From: CAZGMJ01 sp964526785
Lineage (GTDB): Bacteria; Planctomycetota; Phycisphaerae; Sedimentisphaerales; Anaerobacaceae
Assembly: GCA_964526785.1 (NCBI GenBank)
Contig: CAZGMJ010000012.1
Span: forward strand, 40,929-104,928
Length of the DNA stretch: 64,000 nt
Direction: 5' to 3'
Made by a program: the position numbers and the translations under genes. How positions within the stretch are numbered: position 1 is the stretch's first letter; each line of letters opens with the position of its first letter. Of the stretch, positions 45,489-52,448 are shown piece by piece. Under the pieces are notes generated by a model. That model worked only from the letters and a program-made list of their open reading frames with translations, did no database searches and was not told the DNA's origin.

Positions 45489-47468
45489 ATGTCAAAACGA
45501 ACGAAAATACTCGGCCTTATCGCCGTCGTGCTGCTGGGCCTGACCATCCAGGCCCAAGCCCAGACAGTCGTGCCGTCCAGCCAACAACAGCTCCGGAAAC
45601 TCATCGCCGTTCTCGATTCGGATGCATCCCGTAAGGAGAAAGCCGATGCCTGTCGCCTGCTCTCGATTGTAGGTACGAAAGACGCCGTGCCGGTTCTTGC
45701 CGACCTCCTCGCTGACGAAGAACTCGCCCACATGGCCCGCTACGCACTCGAGCCGATTCCCCACGAATCAGTCGATCAAGCCTTGCGTGCCGCCCTGGAT
45801 CGTTTGGATGGACGCCTCCTTGTGGGTGTCATAGGTAGTCTTGGAGTCCGCGAAGATGACGCCGCCGTGCCGAAGTTGATACCTCTGCTCAAGTCTTCGG
45901 ATCGGATGGTGGCTCAGGCGTCCGCCCGGGCGCTGGGCAGCATTGGCAGCCCAAAGGCTGCCGAAGCACTGCTGGAAGCTGTCGAAGGCACGCACGTCAA
46001 GAATAGGCTCGATTTCTGCGAAGGCCTTTTCCGATGCGCAGAAGCTTTCGCTGCCAAGGGGCAGAAGGACCGGGCCATCGTCATCTACGACCGTCTGAAA
46101 GGCCTGTCGGACGCACCTCATCAGGTCCGTGGCGGAGCACTCAAAGGCGCCATCCTCGCACGCGGAAATACGCCGGACGCTCTGGCCCTGCTCAAGCGAC
46201 ATCTGCGCGACAGGGACTATGTCACGTTCTCTGCCGCCGTGCAGACAACGCTCGAAATGCACGACGCTGACGTTACCGACGCATTAGCCGGCGCCGTCTC
46301 CGCAGTGCCTGCAGATAATCAAATCCTTATCGTGCAAGCCCTCGGCGCACGAGGCGACGCACGAGCACTGCCGACCCTTTCAGCCCTGGCAAGAAACGCC
46401 GACAAACCCGTTCGGCTTGCAGCCATTGATGCTATCCCCAGAATCAACGGAGCCACGGGCATGGCCCTCGTGGGGATGCTCGATGACGATGAGCGCGCCG
46501 TCGCAGAGGCTGCGAGGGAGAGTTTCGCCTCCATTCCCAACCCGTCTGTCGATGACACGATTCTCAAGATGTTCAAGAGCGGCGACACGGACAAGCAACT
46601 CGTTGCGCTGGAACTGATGGGACGCCGCCGGATGACCGACAACGTCTCAGAAGTCATGCAGGCCGCAAGACAGTCCAATGCTCGAGTACGTCCACATGCC
46701 ATACGCAAGGTCGGCGAACTCGGCGATCCGGAACAACTGCCCGCAATGCTCGATTTGCTGACCGATCTTATGGTCAGTCAAGATCTGGAAGCCGCGCGTC
46801 AGGCCGTCAGCGCGCTTTGTGCCAAGAAGGACAACCCCGAATCCTGCGCCGACCAACTTATCGACACAATGCCAAAGGCCGACCCAGCGCAAAAGACTGT
46901 GCTGCTCCGCGTACTCGGCGGAATCGGCGGCCCCAAAGCTCTACTAACCGTGCGGAAGGCCCTTGATGATTCGGACAAGCAGGTGCACGCCGCGGCCATA
47001 CGGGTCCTCAGTACCTGGAACACCGCAGACGCAGCCCCCTATCTGCTGGAACTGGCCAGGAAAGCGAACACCACCGACGAAAAGATACTCGCTTTGCGAG
47101 GCTATCTCGGTTTTGCGTCAAGACCCGATCTGCCCGCAAGCCAGAGGCTCTCGATGTGTCGCCAGGCGGAACCACTGGCCAAACGCACCGACGTTAAGAA
47201 GGTCCTGCTCGGCGCACTGGGCAGCGTGAACTCTCCCGGGGCAGTGGAAATGATCCTGCCTTATCTCAAGGACGACAATACGAGAGCGGAGGCCGCCGCT
47301 GCAGCACTCGGTATCGCCGATCGGCTGCTCAAAGGCCGTAACGCTGCAAAGGTATCGAGCCGACTCATTGAACCGCTCCAGGAGGTGGCCGATACCACGG
47401 GCGGGGCTGCGGCTGCGAGAGCTCGGCAGTTACTCCAGCAGGCTCGCGAAAAGACGAAAAAGAACTAG
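45489..47468 (+). CDS. Exported HEAT-repeat protein
   Basis: About 659 residues from ATG at 45489, which has GGAAGGAA upstream, 31 bases after the preceding stop. A signal peptide (KILGLIAVVLLGLTIQAQAQ) leads into an all-helical solenoid of about 15 HEAT-like repeats. Examples are AVPKLIPLLKSSDRMVAQAS, ARALGSIGSPKAAEALLEAV, DARALPTLSALARNADKPVR and AIRVLSTWNTADAAPYLLEL. Such exported solenoids are common in Planctomycetota and serve as binding scaffolds. It probably shares a transcript with the Gfo/Idh/MocA gene, so the two could interact in the periplasm. No catalytic motif is visible. Confidence 0.88.
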   Translation: MSKRTKILGLIAVVLLGLTIQAQAQTVVPSSQQQLRKLIAVLDSDASRKEKADACRLLSIVGTKDAVPVLADLLADEELAHMARYALEPIPHESVDQALRAALDRLDGRLLVGVIGSLGVREDDAAVPKLIPLLKSSDRMVAQASARALGSIGSPKAAEALLEAVEGTHVKNRLDFCEGLFRCAEAFAAKGQKDRAIVIYDRLKGLSDAPHQVRGGALKGAILARGNTPDALALLKRHLRDRDYVTFSAAVQTTLEMHDADVTDALAGAVSAVPADNQILIVQALGARGDARALPTLSALARNADKPVRLAAIDAIPRINGATGMALVGMLDDDERAVAEAARESFASIPNPSVDDTILKMFKSGDTDKQLVALELMGRRRMTDNVSEVMQAARQSNARVRPHAIRKVGELGDPEQLPAMLDLLTDLMVSQDLEAARQAVSALCAKKDNPESCADQLIDTMPKADPAQKTVLLRVLGGIGGPKALLTVRKALDDSDKQVHAAAIRVLSTWNTADAAPYLLELARKANTTDEKILALRGYLGFASRPDLPASQRLSMCRQAEPLAKRTDVKKVLLGALGSVNSPGAVEMILPYLKDDNTRAEAAAAALGIADRLLKGRNAAKVSSRLIEPLQEVADTTGGAAAARARQLLQQAREKTKKN

Positions 47469-47519
47469 CCTGGTGCTTCCTGCTGGCAAAGCGGCGCCTT
47501 GAATAGGTCTGTGTTATGG

Positions 47520-47544
47520 GCCGGGCGGCCTCTTGCCCGGCTTT
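47520..47544 (+). terminator. Possible terminator after the HEAT-repeat gene
   Basis: GCCGGGC (47520-47526) and GCCCGGC (47535-47541) make a seven-base-pair GC-only stem with an eight-base loop, then TTT. The short T-run makes it only a moderate intrinsic terminator. It lies 52 bases after the stop codon. Confidence 0.5.
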
Positions 47545-47639
47545 CCGACGCATACAGAATTAGAGCAAATTATTTTTATTTTTTTCTGAGCTTTTCTGGT
47601 TTGTTTCGGCTATAGTGTCCATTTGTGAATGTGGCTTTC

Positions 47640-47681
47640 GTCTCTCAAGCGCATTGCACCAGGTGAATATATATGAGAGAC
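47640..47681 (+). promoter_or_regulatory. Leader hairpin of the cold-shock gene overlapping an upstream in-frame start
   Basis: GTCTCTCA (47640-47647) and TGAGAGAC (47674-47681) are a perfect eight-base inverted repeat with a 26-base loop. The loop holds AGGTG and the stem covers two bases of ATG 47673, which is in frame with the cold-shock gene. The element could regulate which start is used, or respond to temperature. A TATAGT that could be a -10 box is at 47611-47616. Confidence 0.45.
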
Positions 47682-47720
47682 AGTGTTAGACGGCCTGTTT
47701 CGGGTCAAGGAGAAGTACTA

Positions 47721-47924
47721 GTGAGCACAGGTATAGTGAAATGGTTCAATGCGACAAAGGGATATGGCTTCATTTGCCCTGATGACGGCGGAGATGATCT
47801 GTTTGTCCACCACTCAGAGATCAAGACAGACGGATATGCCTCGCTCGATGAAGGCCAAAAGGTCGAGTTCGAGGTCGGTCAGGGACGAAAAGGCCCGTGT
47901 GCCACGAACGTCATCCCCGGCTAA
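47721..47924 (+). CDS. Cold-shock-domain protein
   Basis: A 67-residue protein from GTG at 47721, with AGGAG eight bases upstream, so the protein begins MSTGIVKWFNATKGYGFI. RNP1 (KGYGFICPD) and RNP2 (DDLFVHHSEI) are both intact, and the length is that of CspA-type single-domain proteins. It binds single-stranded RNA or DNA and melts structure. An in-frame ATG at 47673 with its own AGGTG would add 16 residues (MRDSVRRPVSGQGEVL); that form has an atypical N-terminus and is a possible alternative product. The gene has its own leader and a strong terminator and appears monocistronic. Confidence 0.93.
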   Translation: MSTGIVKWFNATKGYGFICPDDGGDDLFVHHSEIKTDGYASLDEGQKVEFEVGQGRKGPCATNVIPG

Positions 47925-47942
47925 CCAAATGTGCACGATAGG

Positions 47943-47973
47943 CGAGCCCTGTGAATAACAGGGCTCGTTTTTT
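47943..47973 (+). terminator. Rho-independent terminator of the cold-shock gene
   Basis: CGAGCCCTG (47943-47951) pairs with CAGGGCTCG (47959-47967) in a perfect nine-base-pair stem with a seven-base loop, followed directly by six T (47968-47973). It is 19 bases after the stop codon. Confidence 0.92.
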
Positions 47974-48162
47974 GCCCAGGAAACCCAGAGAGAGACAGCA
48001 AACCTCGTCGAGCAGCCGCTTCGTCAGATGTAGCCCCCCGGGTTCGGAGGGAAGAGTCTGCGCAAACGGACGCATGACCGCATCGAAATCTGCTGGTCGG
48101 AAGAAACTCTGTACGACTGTATTGACGACAGAGCCGACCCGCTCGATTCTACCTCGCGGCTT

Positions 48163-48846
48163 CTACAGTCGCTTTCTGCGCCTCAGCCAACTCACCAGGC
48201 CAATGCCCAGTCCGCCTAATGCAACGGCGCCGGGTGCCGGGTTCACTATAATCCTGCCCCAGAGCTCCGTACCGCTTTGACCATCCTCCGGCGACCGCAG
48301 TTGATTGGTCAATGCCGACGGACTTGCACCAAAGCCCAGTACCTCCAGCGAGTACATGCTGTGGACGATGTGAAACTTCTTATGCGGCAGCACCCAATTC
48401 AGATCGACCATGTCATCCATGGGCCCGCCCCAATTCACTGTCTCGTCGACGGAGACCGCATAGCTGAAGGCCAGAGGACTGGAATTCTCAAAATCAAGTC
48501 CCACCACCAACTCGACGGATGTAATTGCAGTGCCGAGGTTGATCTTGTTGTTCACATGTACCAGTTGTCCCAGACTGAAAACCTCGTCAATCGGCAGATC
48601 CACAGGCGTGCCAATGCTATGGAACCTCAACTCGCTGCGTCCCCCCATGCCCCAGGGAGTCCCCCATTGAATACTACTGGTATGAATACCGCCAACATCC
48701 TCAGATGCAATGTCGTGGACTACGTTTCTCTGGCCGACAGCGTTTTGCCAGTAACTCTCCATACCTTCCAGCACAAGGCCCTGCGCCTGCTGCCCTCCAG
48801 CGAGCACAATGCCGATACTCAGTAGTGAAAACGCGAGTCCCTTCAT
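48163..48846 (-). CDS. Exported PEP-CTERM-like protein with PAPGA sorting tail
   Basis: A 227-residue protein with GGAAGGAG upstream of ATG 48846. A signal peptide (residues 1-22) precedes a beta-rich domain (LVHVNNKINLGTAITSVELV, FSYAVSVDETVNWGGP) reminiscent of the choice-of-anchor domains of this group. The C-terminus has NPAPGAVALGGLGIGLVSWL and then RRRKRL: a PEP-CTERM-like tripartite signal with PAPG in place of PEP, a membrane helix and a basic end. It would be cut and anchored by an exosortase, which is not in this window. The function of the exposed domain is unknown. Confidence 0.8.
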   Translation of the reverse strand: MKGLAFSLLSIGIVLAGGQQAQGLVLEGMESYWQNAVGQRNVVHDIASEDVGGIHTSSIQWGTPWGMGGRSELRFHSIGTPVDLPIDEVFSLGQLVHVNNKINLGTAITSVELVVGLDFENSSPLAFSYAVSVDETVNWGGPMDDMVDLNWVLPHKKFHIVHSMYSLEVLGFGASPSALTNQLRSPEDGQSGTELWGRIIVNPAPGAVALGGLGIGLVSWLRRRKRL

Positions 48847-49173
48847 AAGACGTCTCCTTCCATGGAAGAACCATCAGCCATTGGCCGGTAGTGCATATCG
48901 AGCCAGGCGCCATCGACACGCCATTAGCTATTCAACCAGCCGGCAACCGAGATTATCTCGGCAAGACGGCCCGATTGCGCACCCTGAACCGAAGCTGATT
49001 CTTAATGTTCCGGCCTCCACGCGTCAATTTGGGACAGACGCAAAGACCCTCTTCATCACGTCTCTCTACTCACCCCTATTCTATTATCGGTCCGAGACAT
49101 TTCAATAGGTGTTAACACGTAATTATCCCAGATTTTTGCCTTTCGCCTCCGCTCTGCGCAAGAGCGAGACAGC
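48847..49173. other. Intergenic region between divergent PEP-CTERM-like gene and tsaD
   Basis: About 327 bases with no gene. It holds a perfect ten-base palindrome GTGTTAACAC at 49109-49118, 56 bases before the tsaD -35 box, which could be an operator. The tsaD promoter begins at its right end. Confidence 0.5.
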
Positions 49174-49202
49174 TTGACACAACGCAAGACCTGCTCTACG
49201 AT
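49174..49202 (+). promoter_or_regulatory. Promoter of tsaD, placed for leaderless transcription
   Basis: A -35 TTGACA (49174-49179) and a -10 TACGAT (49197-49202) are separated by exactly 17 bases. The tsaD ATG begins at 49210, seven bases after the -10 box, just where transcription should start. No ribosome binding site lies between. Confidence 0.65.
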
Positions 49203-49209
49203 TGCCTCG

Positions 49210-50253
49210 ATGAGTTCCGACAGAAACAGAATTATAATCCTCGGTATCGAGAGCAGTTGCGACGAAACTGCGGCCGCCGTCGTTGCCAATGCTGGCGACG
49301 TCAAGTCCTCGGTCGTCGCCTCACAGACCGAACTCCATCAGAGATACGGCGGTGTTGTGCCCGAAATCGCTTCTCGTGCGCACGTCGAGAAGATTTACCC
49401 CGTCATCTCCGAAGCATTGACACGGGCCGGCGTAACCAGAGACCAGATCGATGCTGTTGCCGTGGCCAACCGACCCGGCCTCACCATCGCCCTCGTTGTC
49501 GGAGTTACCGCCGCCAAGACCCTCAGCTTCATGTGGCAAAAGCCCCTGATCGCCATCAATCATCTGCATGCCCACCTCCAGTCCGCAATGCTGGGCGATC
49601 AACAACTCGAACTGCCGGCCGTCGCGCTGATTGTCTCCGGAGGACACACTTCGCTCTATCAGTGTAAATCTCCGCTCGATCTGCATCTGCTCGGCCATAC
49701 GATCGATGATGCCGCAGGCGAAGCCTTCGATAAAGTGGCGACAATACTTGGCCTGCCCTACCCGGGCGGCCCGAGCATCCAGAAGGCCGCCGAAGAAGGG
49801 GACCCCAAAGCGGTCGACTTCCCGCGTTCGATGCTGGGGCACGATTCGCTCGACTTCTCATTCAGCGGCATAAAGACCGCCGTGCTCTACCATTGCCAGG
49901 GTCAGGACATGAAAGGCTGCAACCGCGCCGCCTCAATGTCGCGGCAGGAAATTGCCGACATAGCCGCTTCCTTCCAGACTGCGGTAATCGACGTGCTGAT
50001 CGAGAAGACTCGACGCGCAATCCGCAAAGTCGGCGCGCGGACGGTCCTGCTCGGAGGAGGCGTGGCCGCCAACAGCGTCCTGCGTGAGAGAATGCGAGCG
50101 CTCTGTGCCAATGCCAATCACTCGACCCGCTTGCTCGTCGCCCCGAAACAGTATTGCACGGATAACGCCGTTATGGTAGCCTCTTTGGCGTATCATAAGT
50201 TCAGGGCCGGACTCTTTGCAGACCTGACACTGGAGCCGAAAGCAACGGGATAG
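49210..50253 (+). CDS. tsaD: tRNA N6-threonylcarbamoyladenosine synthase subunit TsaD
   Basis: A 347-residue ASKHA-fold enzyme that transfers threonylcarbamoyl to A37 of ANN-decoding tRNAs with TsaB and TsaE. From ATG 49210 the N-terminus is SSDRNRIIILGIESSCDETA. The metal-binding HLHAH motif (INHLHAHLQSAML), the PEIASRAHVEKIYPV element, LIVSGGHTSLY, DDAAGEAFDKVATILGLPYP and LLGGGVAANSVLRERM are all present. Length is normal. It heads a likely unit with larB and nnrD; the promoter position suggests a leaderless mRNA. Confidence 0.96.
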   Translation: MSSDRNRIIILGIESSCDETAAAVVANAGDVKSSVVASQTELHQRYGGVVPEIASRAHVEKIYPVISEALTRAGVTRDQIDAVAVANRPGLTIALVVGVTAAKTLSFMWQKPLIAINHLHAHLQSAMLGDQQLELPAVALIVSGGHTSLYQCKSPLDLHLLGHTIDDAAGEAFDKVATILGLPYPGGPSIQKAAEEGDPKAVDFPRSMLGHDSLDFSFSGIKTAVLYHCQGQDMKGCNRAASMSRQEIADIAASFQTAVIDVLIEKTRRAIRKVGARTVLLGGGVAANSVLRERMRALCANANHSTRLLVAPKQYCTDNAVMVASLAYHKFRAGLFADLTLEPKATG

Positions 50254-50314
50254 AGCGAATCAACCATGCAGTCGGCGTGAACCCCGAAGCAATTGAAAGA
50301 AAGGCAGGTGTGCC

Positions 50315-51097
50315 ATTCAGCCGGAACAAATAAGGAAGCTGCTTGAACAGGTCAAGGCCGGCGAGATCCCCGTCGACCAGGCGGTCCAGGATCTCCGCCA
50401 CCTGCCCTTCGAGAATCTCGGTTTCGCGTGCATAGACCATCACCGTCAGATTCGCCGCGGCTTTCCAGAGGTCATATTCTGCCCCGGCAAGACCACCGAG
50501 CACATCATCAAGATATTCGAAACGCTGGCCGACAAAGGCAATAACGTCCTGGCCACTCGCGCCAAACCGGAAGTCTTCGCTGAACTGCGCAAGACAGGCA
50601 AGTTCCCCGCTGCCCGCTATGAAGAACTCGCTCGCGCGATTGTGCTCGAGCAAGCGAACTTGCCGCCCTCGAAAACAGTCCTGCCGATCGTCACCGCAGG
50701 CACGGCCGATCTGCCGGTTGCGACCGAGGCCAAAGTCACCGCCGAAGTCATGGGACAGCGGACCGAACTGATCTGCGACGTCGGGGTCGCCGGCCTGCAT
50801 CGCCTCTTCGGCCATCTGCCGAGACTTCAGAAGGCCAACATCGTAATCGTCGTTGCCGGCATGGAAGGCGCCCTGGCCAGCGTCATGGGCGGACTGCTCA
50901 GTTGCCCCATCATAGCGGTACCGACCAGCGTGGGCTATGGCTCCAACTTCGAAGGCCTCTCCGCCCTGCTCACCATGCTCAATAGCTGCGCCTCGGGCGT
51001 CACCGCCGTGAACATCGACAATGGCTTCGGTGCCGCTTTCGCCGCAACGCTCATCAACAGGAAGATCGAAGTGGGAGCCGCTGATGGAGAGGATTGA
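50315..51097 (+). CDS. larB: LarB: pyridinium-3,5-biscarboxylate mononucleotide synthase, probable AUU start
   Basis: LarB carboxylates and hydrolyses nicotinic acid adenine dinucleotide in the first step of the nickel-pincer cofactor of lactate racemase. I translated this gene by hand: the full LarB N-terminus (IRKLLEQVKAGEIPVDQAV, LPFENLGFACIDHHRQIRRG, FPEVIFCPGKTTEHIIKIFE) lies in an open frame from an in-frame TGA at 50294. That frame has no ATG, GTG or TTG before GTG 50642. ATT at 50315-50317 follows AGGTG by four bases and gives 260 residues, the normal length. C-terminal marks are VTAGTADLPVATEAKVTAEV, DVGVAGLHRLFGHLP, VVAGMEGALASVMGGLLSCP and AVPTSVGYGSNFEGLSALLT. No larA, larC or larE is nearby. 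Confidence 0.9.
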   Translation: MQPEQIRKLLEQVKAGEIPVDQAVQDLRHLPFENLGFACIDHHRQIRRGFPEVIFCPGKTTEHIIKIFETLADKGNNVLATRAKPEVFAELRKTGKFPAARYEELARAIVLEQANLPPSKTVLPIVTAGTADLPVATEAKVTAEVMGQRTELICDVGVAGLHRLFGHLPRLQKANIVIVVAGMEGALASVMGGLLSCPIIAVPTSVGYGSNFEGLSALLTMLNSCASGVTAVNIDNGFGAAFAATLINRKIEVGAADGED

Positions 51098-51950
51098 CAC
51101 TCCCCCGAAACTGCCCCCTCGTGGCCCCGGAGCACATAAGGGCGACTTCGGGCGTGTGTGTATTGTCGCGGGCAGCCTCGGAATGAGCGGTGCCGCCGCT
51201 CTGGTCGGACGCTCGGCCCTGCGCTCCGGCGCCGGACTCGTCCGCGTCGCCACGCCTCGCGATGTGCTTCCGATAGTCGCATCCATAGAACCCGCTTACA
51301 CGACTATACCTCTGCCCCAGGACGAGCAGGCAAGGGTGTCCGCCGAAGCAATCGGCCCGCTGCTCGACGCCGCTGAGGATAACGATATTCTGGCAATTGG
51401 CCCCGGCTTGGGCGTAAGTCTCCAGATAAAGGCCGTTCTCGAAACCCTTATCAAACAGGCTCAACTGCGAATCGTCCTGGACGCCGACGGACTGAACAAC
51501 CTCGCAACCCTCAATGGCTGGCACGCAATTGCCGAAGCGCGTCTCATTCTGACACCGCATCCCGGCGAGATGCGCCGGCTCTGGGCGAGCGTTTTCCGCC
51601 GGCCCCTCCCGGAGAATCGCGAAGAGCAGGCTGCATCCCTTGCCGTCGAGACGCACGCCGTGGTCGTCCTCAAAGGCGCCGGTACCGTCGTCACAGACGG
51701 CCGCACCCTGTACGTCAACCGGACAGGCAATCCCGCAATGGCAACGGCGGGGAGCGGCGATGTACTAACCGGCGTAATCACCGCACTCGCCGGTCAGGGA
51801 CTCAATGACCTGGACGCCGCCGTTCTCGGCGTATACATCCACGGCCTTGCCGGAGATATCGCCGCCGAACAACTGGGGCCCGTTAGCGTAATGGCCACAG
51901 ATATCATTGAAGCCCTGCCGCGGGCATTTCAAAAACAACAGCAAATGTAA
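51084..51950 (+). CDS. nnrD: ADP-dependent NAD(P)H-hydrate dehydratase NnrD (stand-alone)
   Basis: About 288 residues from ATG at 51084, overlapping the larB end by 14 bases. It has the YjeF C-terminal (ribokinase-like) domain only: HKGDFGRVCIVAGSLGMSGA, SALRSGAGLVRVATP, LAIGPGLGVSLQIKAV, VLDADGLNNLA, LILTPHPGEMRRLW and GNPAMATAGSGDVLTGVI. It repairs hydrated NADH and NADPH with ADP. The usual N-terminal epimerase domain NnrE is missing, so that function must come from another locus. Coupling with larB puts two NAD-linked genes together. Confidence 0.93.
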   Translation: MERIDTPPKLPPRGPGAHKGDFGRVCIVAGSLGMSGAAALVGRSALRSGAGLVRVATPRDVLPIVASIEPAYTTIPLPQDEQARVSAEAIGPLLDAAEDNDILAIGPGLGVSLQIKAVLETLIKQAQLRIVLDADGLNNLATLNGWHAIAEARLILTPHPGEMRRLWASVFRRPLPENREEQAASLAVETHAVVVLKGAGTVVTDGRTLYVNRTGNPAMATAGSGDVLTGVITALAGQGLNDLDAAVLGVYIHGLAGDIAAEQLGPVSVMATDIIEALPRAFQKQQQM

Positions 51951-51972
51951 ATCTACACTTGGAGGACATTTA

Positions 51973-52317
51973 ATGGCTTGTGAAACGCACGAGTTCTTTA
52001 CGAAGTTCAAGAAGAGCATTTCGCAAATGAAAAAGGAGACTCCCGACACGCTCAACGGTTTCGCTGGCATGTTCGGCAAGATCATGACCGACGGCGAAAT
52101 CAGCCTCAGGGAAAAGGAACTCATCGCCCTCGCTATCGGCGTCGCCCAGAAGTGCACCCCCTGCATACGCCTGCACGTCCAGAAGTGCCTCGACGCCGGA
52201 GCCACGCGAGCTCAGATACTCGAAGCCGCCTCAGTGGCCGTAATGATGGGTGGCGGTCCCGCATATACCCACGTGCCCGTCGTCATCGACACGCTCGATG
52301 CACTCGAGGCCCGGTAG
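51973..52317 (+). CDS. Carboxymuconolactone decarboxylase / AhpD-like protein
   Basis: A 114-residue protein from ATG at 51973 with GGAGG six bases before it. The AhpD-like core has FAGMFGKIMTDGEISLREKE and LIALAIGVAQKCTPCIRLHV with the CxxC pair and a following His. A second half has AGATRAQILEAASVAVMMGG. The all-helical fold and the CxxCxxxH pattern suggest a small peroxidase or thiol-disulfide role, not the decarboxylase. It is 22 bases after nnrD and probably in the same transcript. Confidence 0.9.
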   Translation: MACETHEFFTKFKKSISQMKKETPDTLNGFAGMFGKIMTDGEISLREKELIALAIGVAQKCTPCIRLHVQKCLDAGATRAQILEAASVAVMMGGGPAYTHVPVVIDTLDALEAR

Positions 52318-52448
52318 AAACAGTTAGAACACAGTAGTAGAACCGGCCATGTTCAGCCTTACCAACCCGCAGTAGGTTGCGGCAACGTGTGATTGCGTTG
52401 TTATAGAGCCCGGGTGTTGCACCCGCCAACTCAATAAGGAACTCCGGC

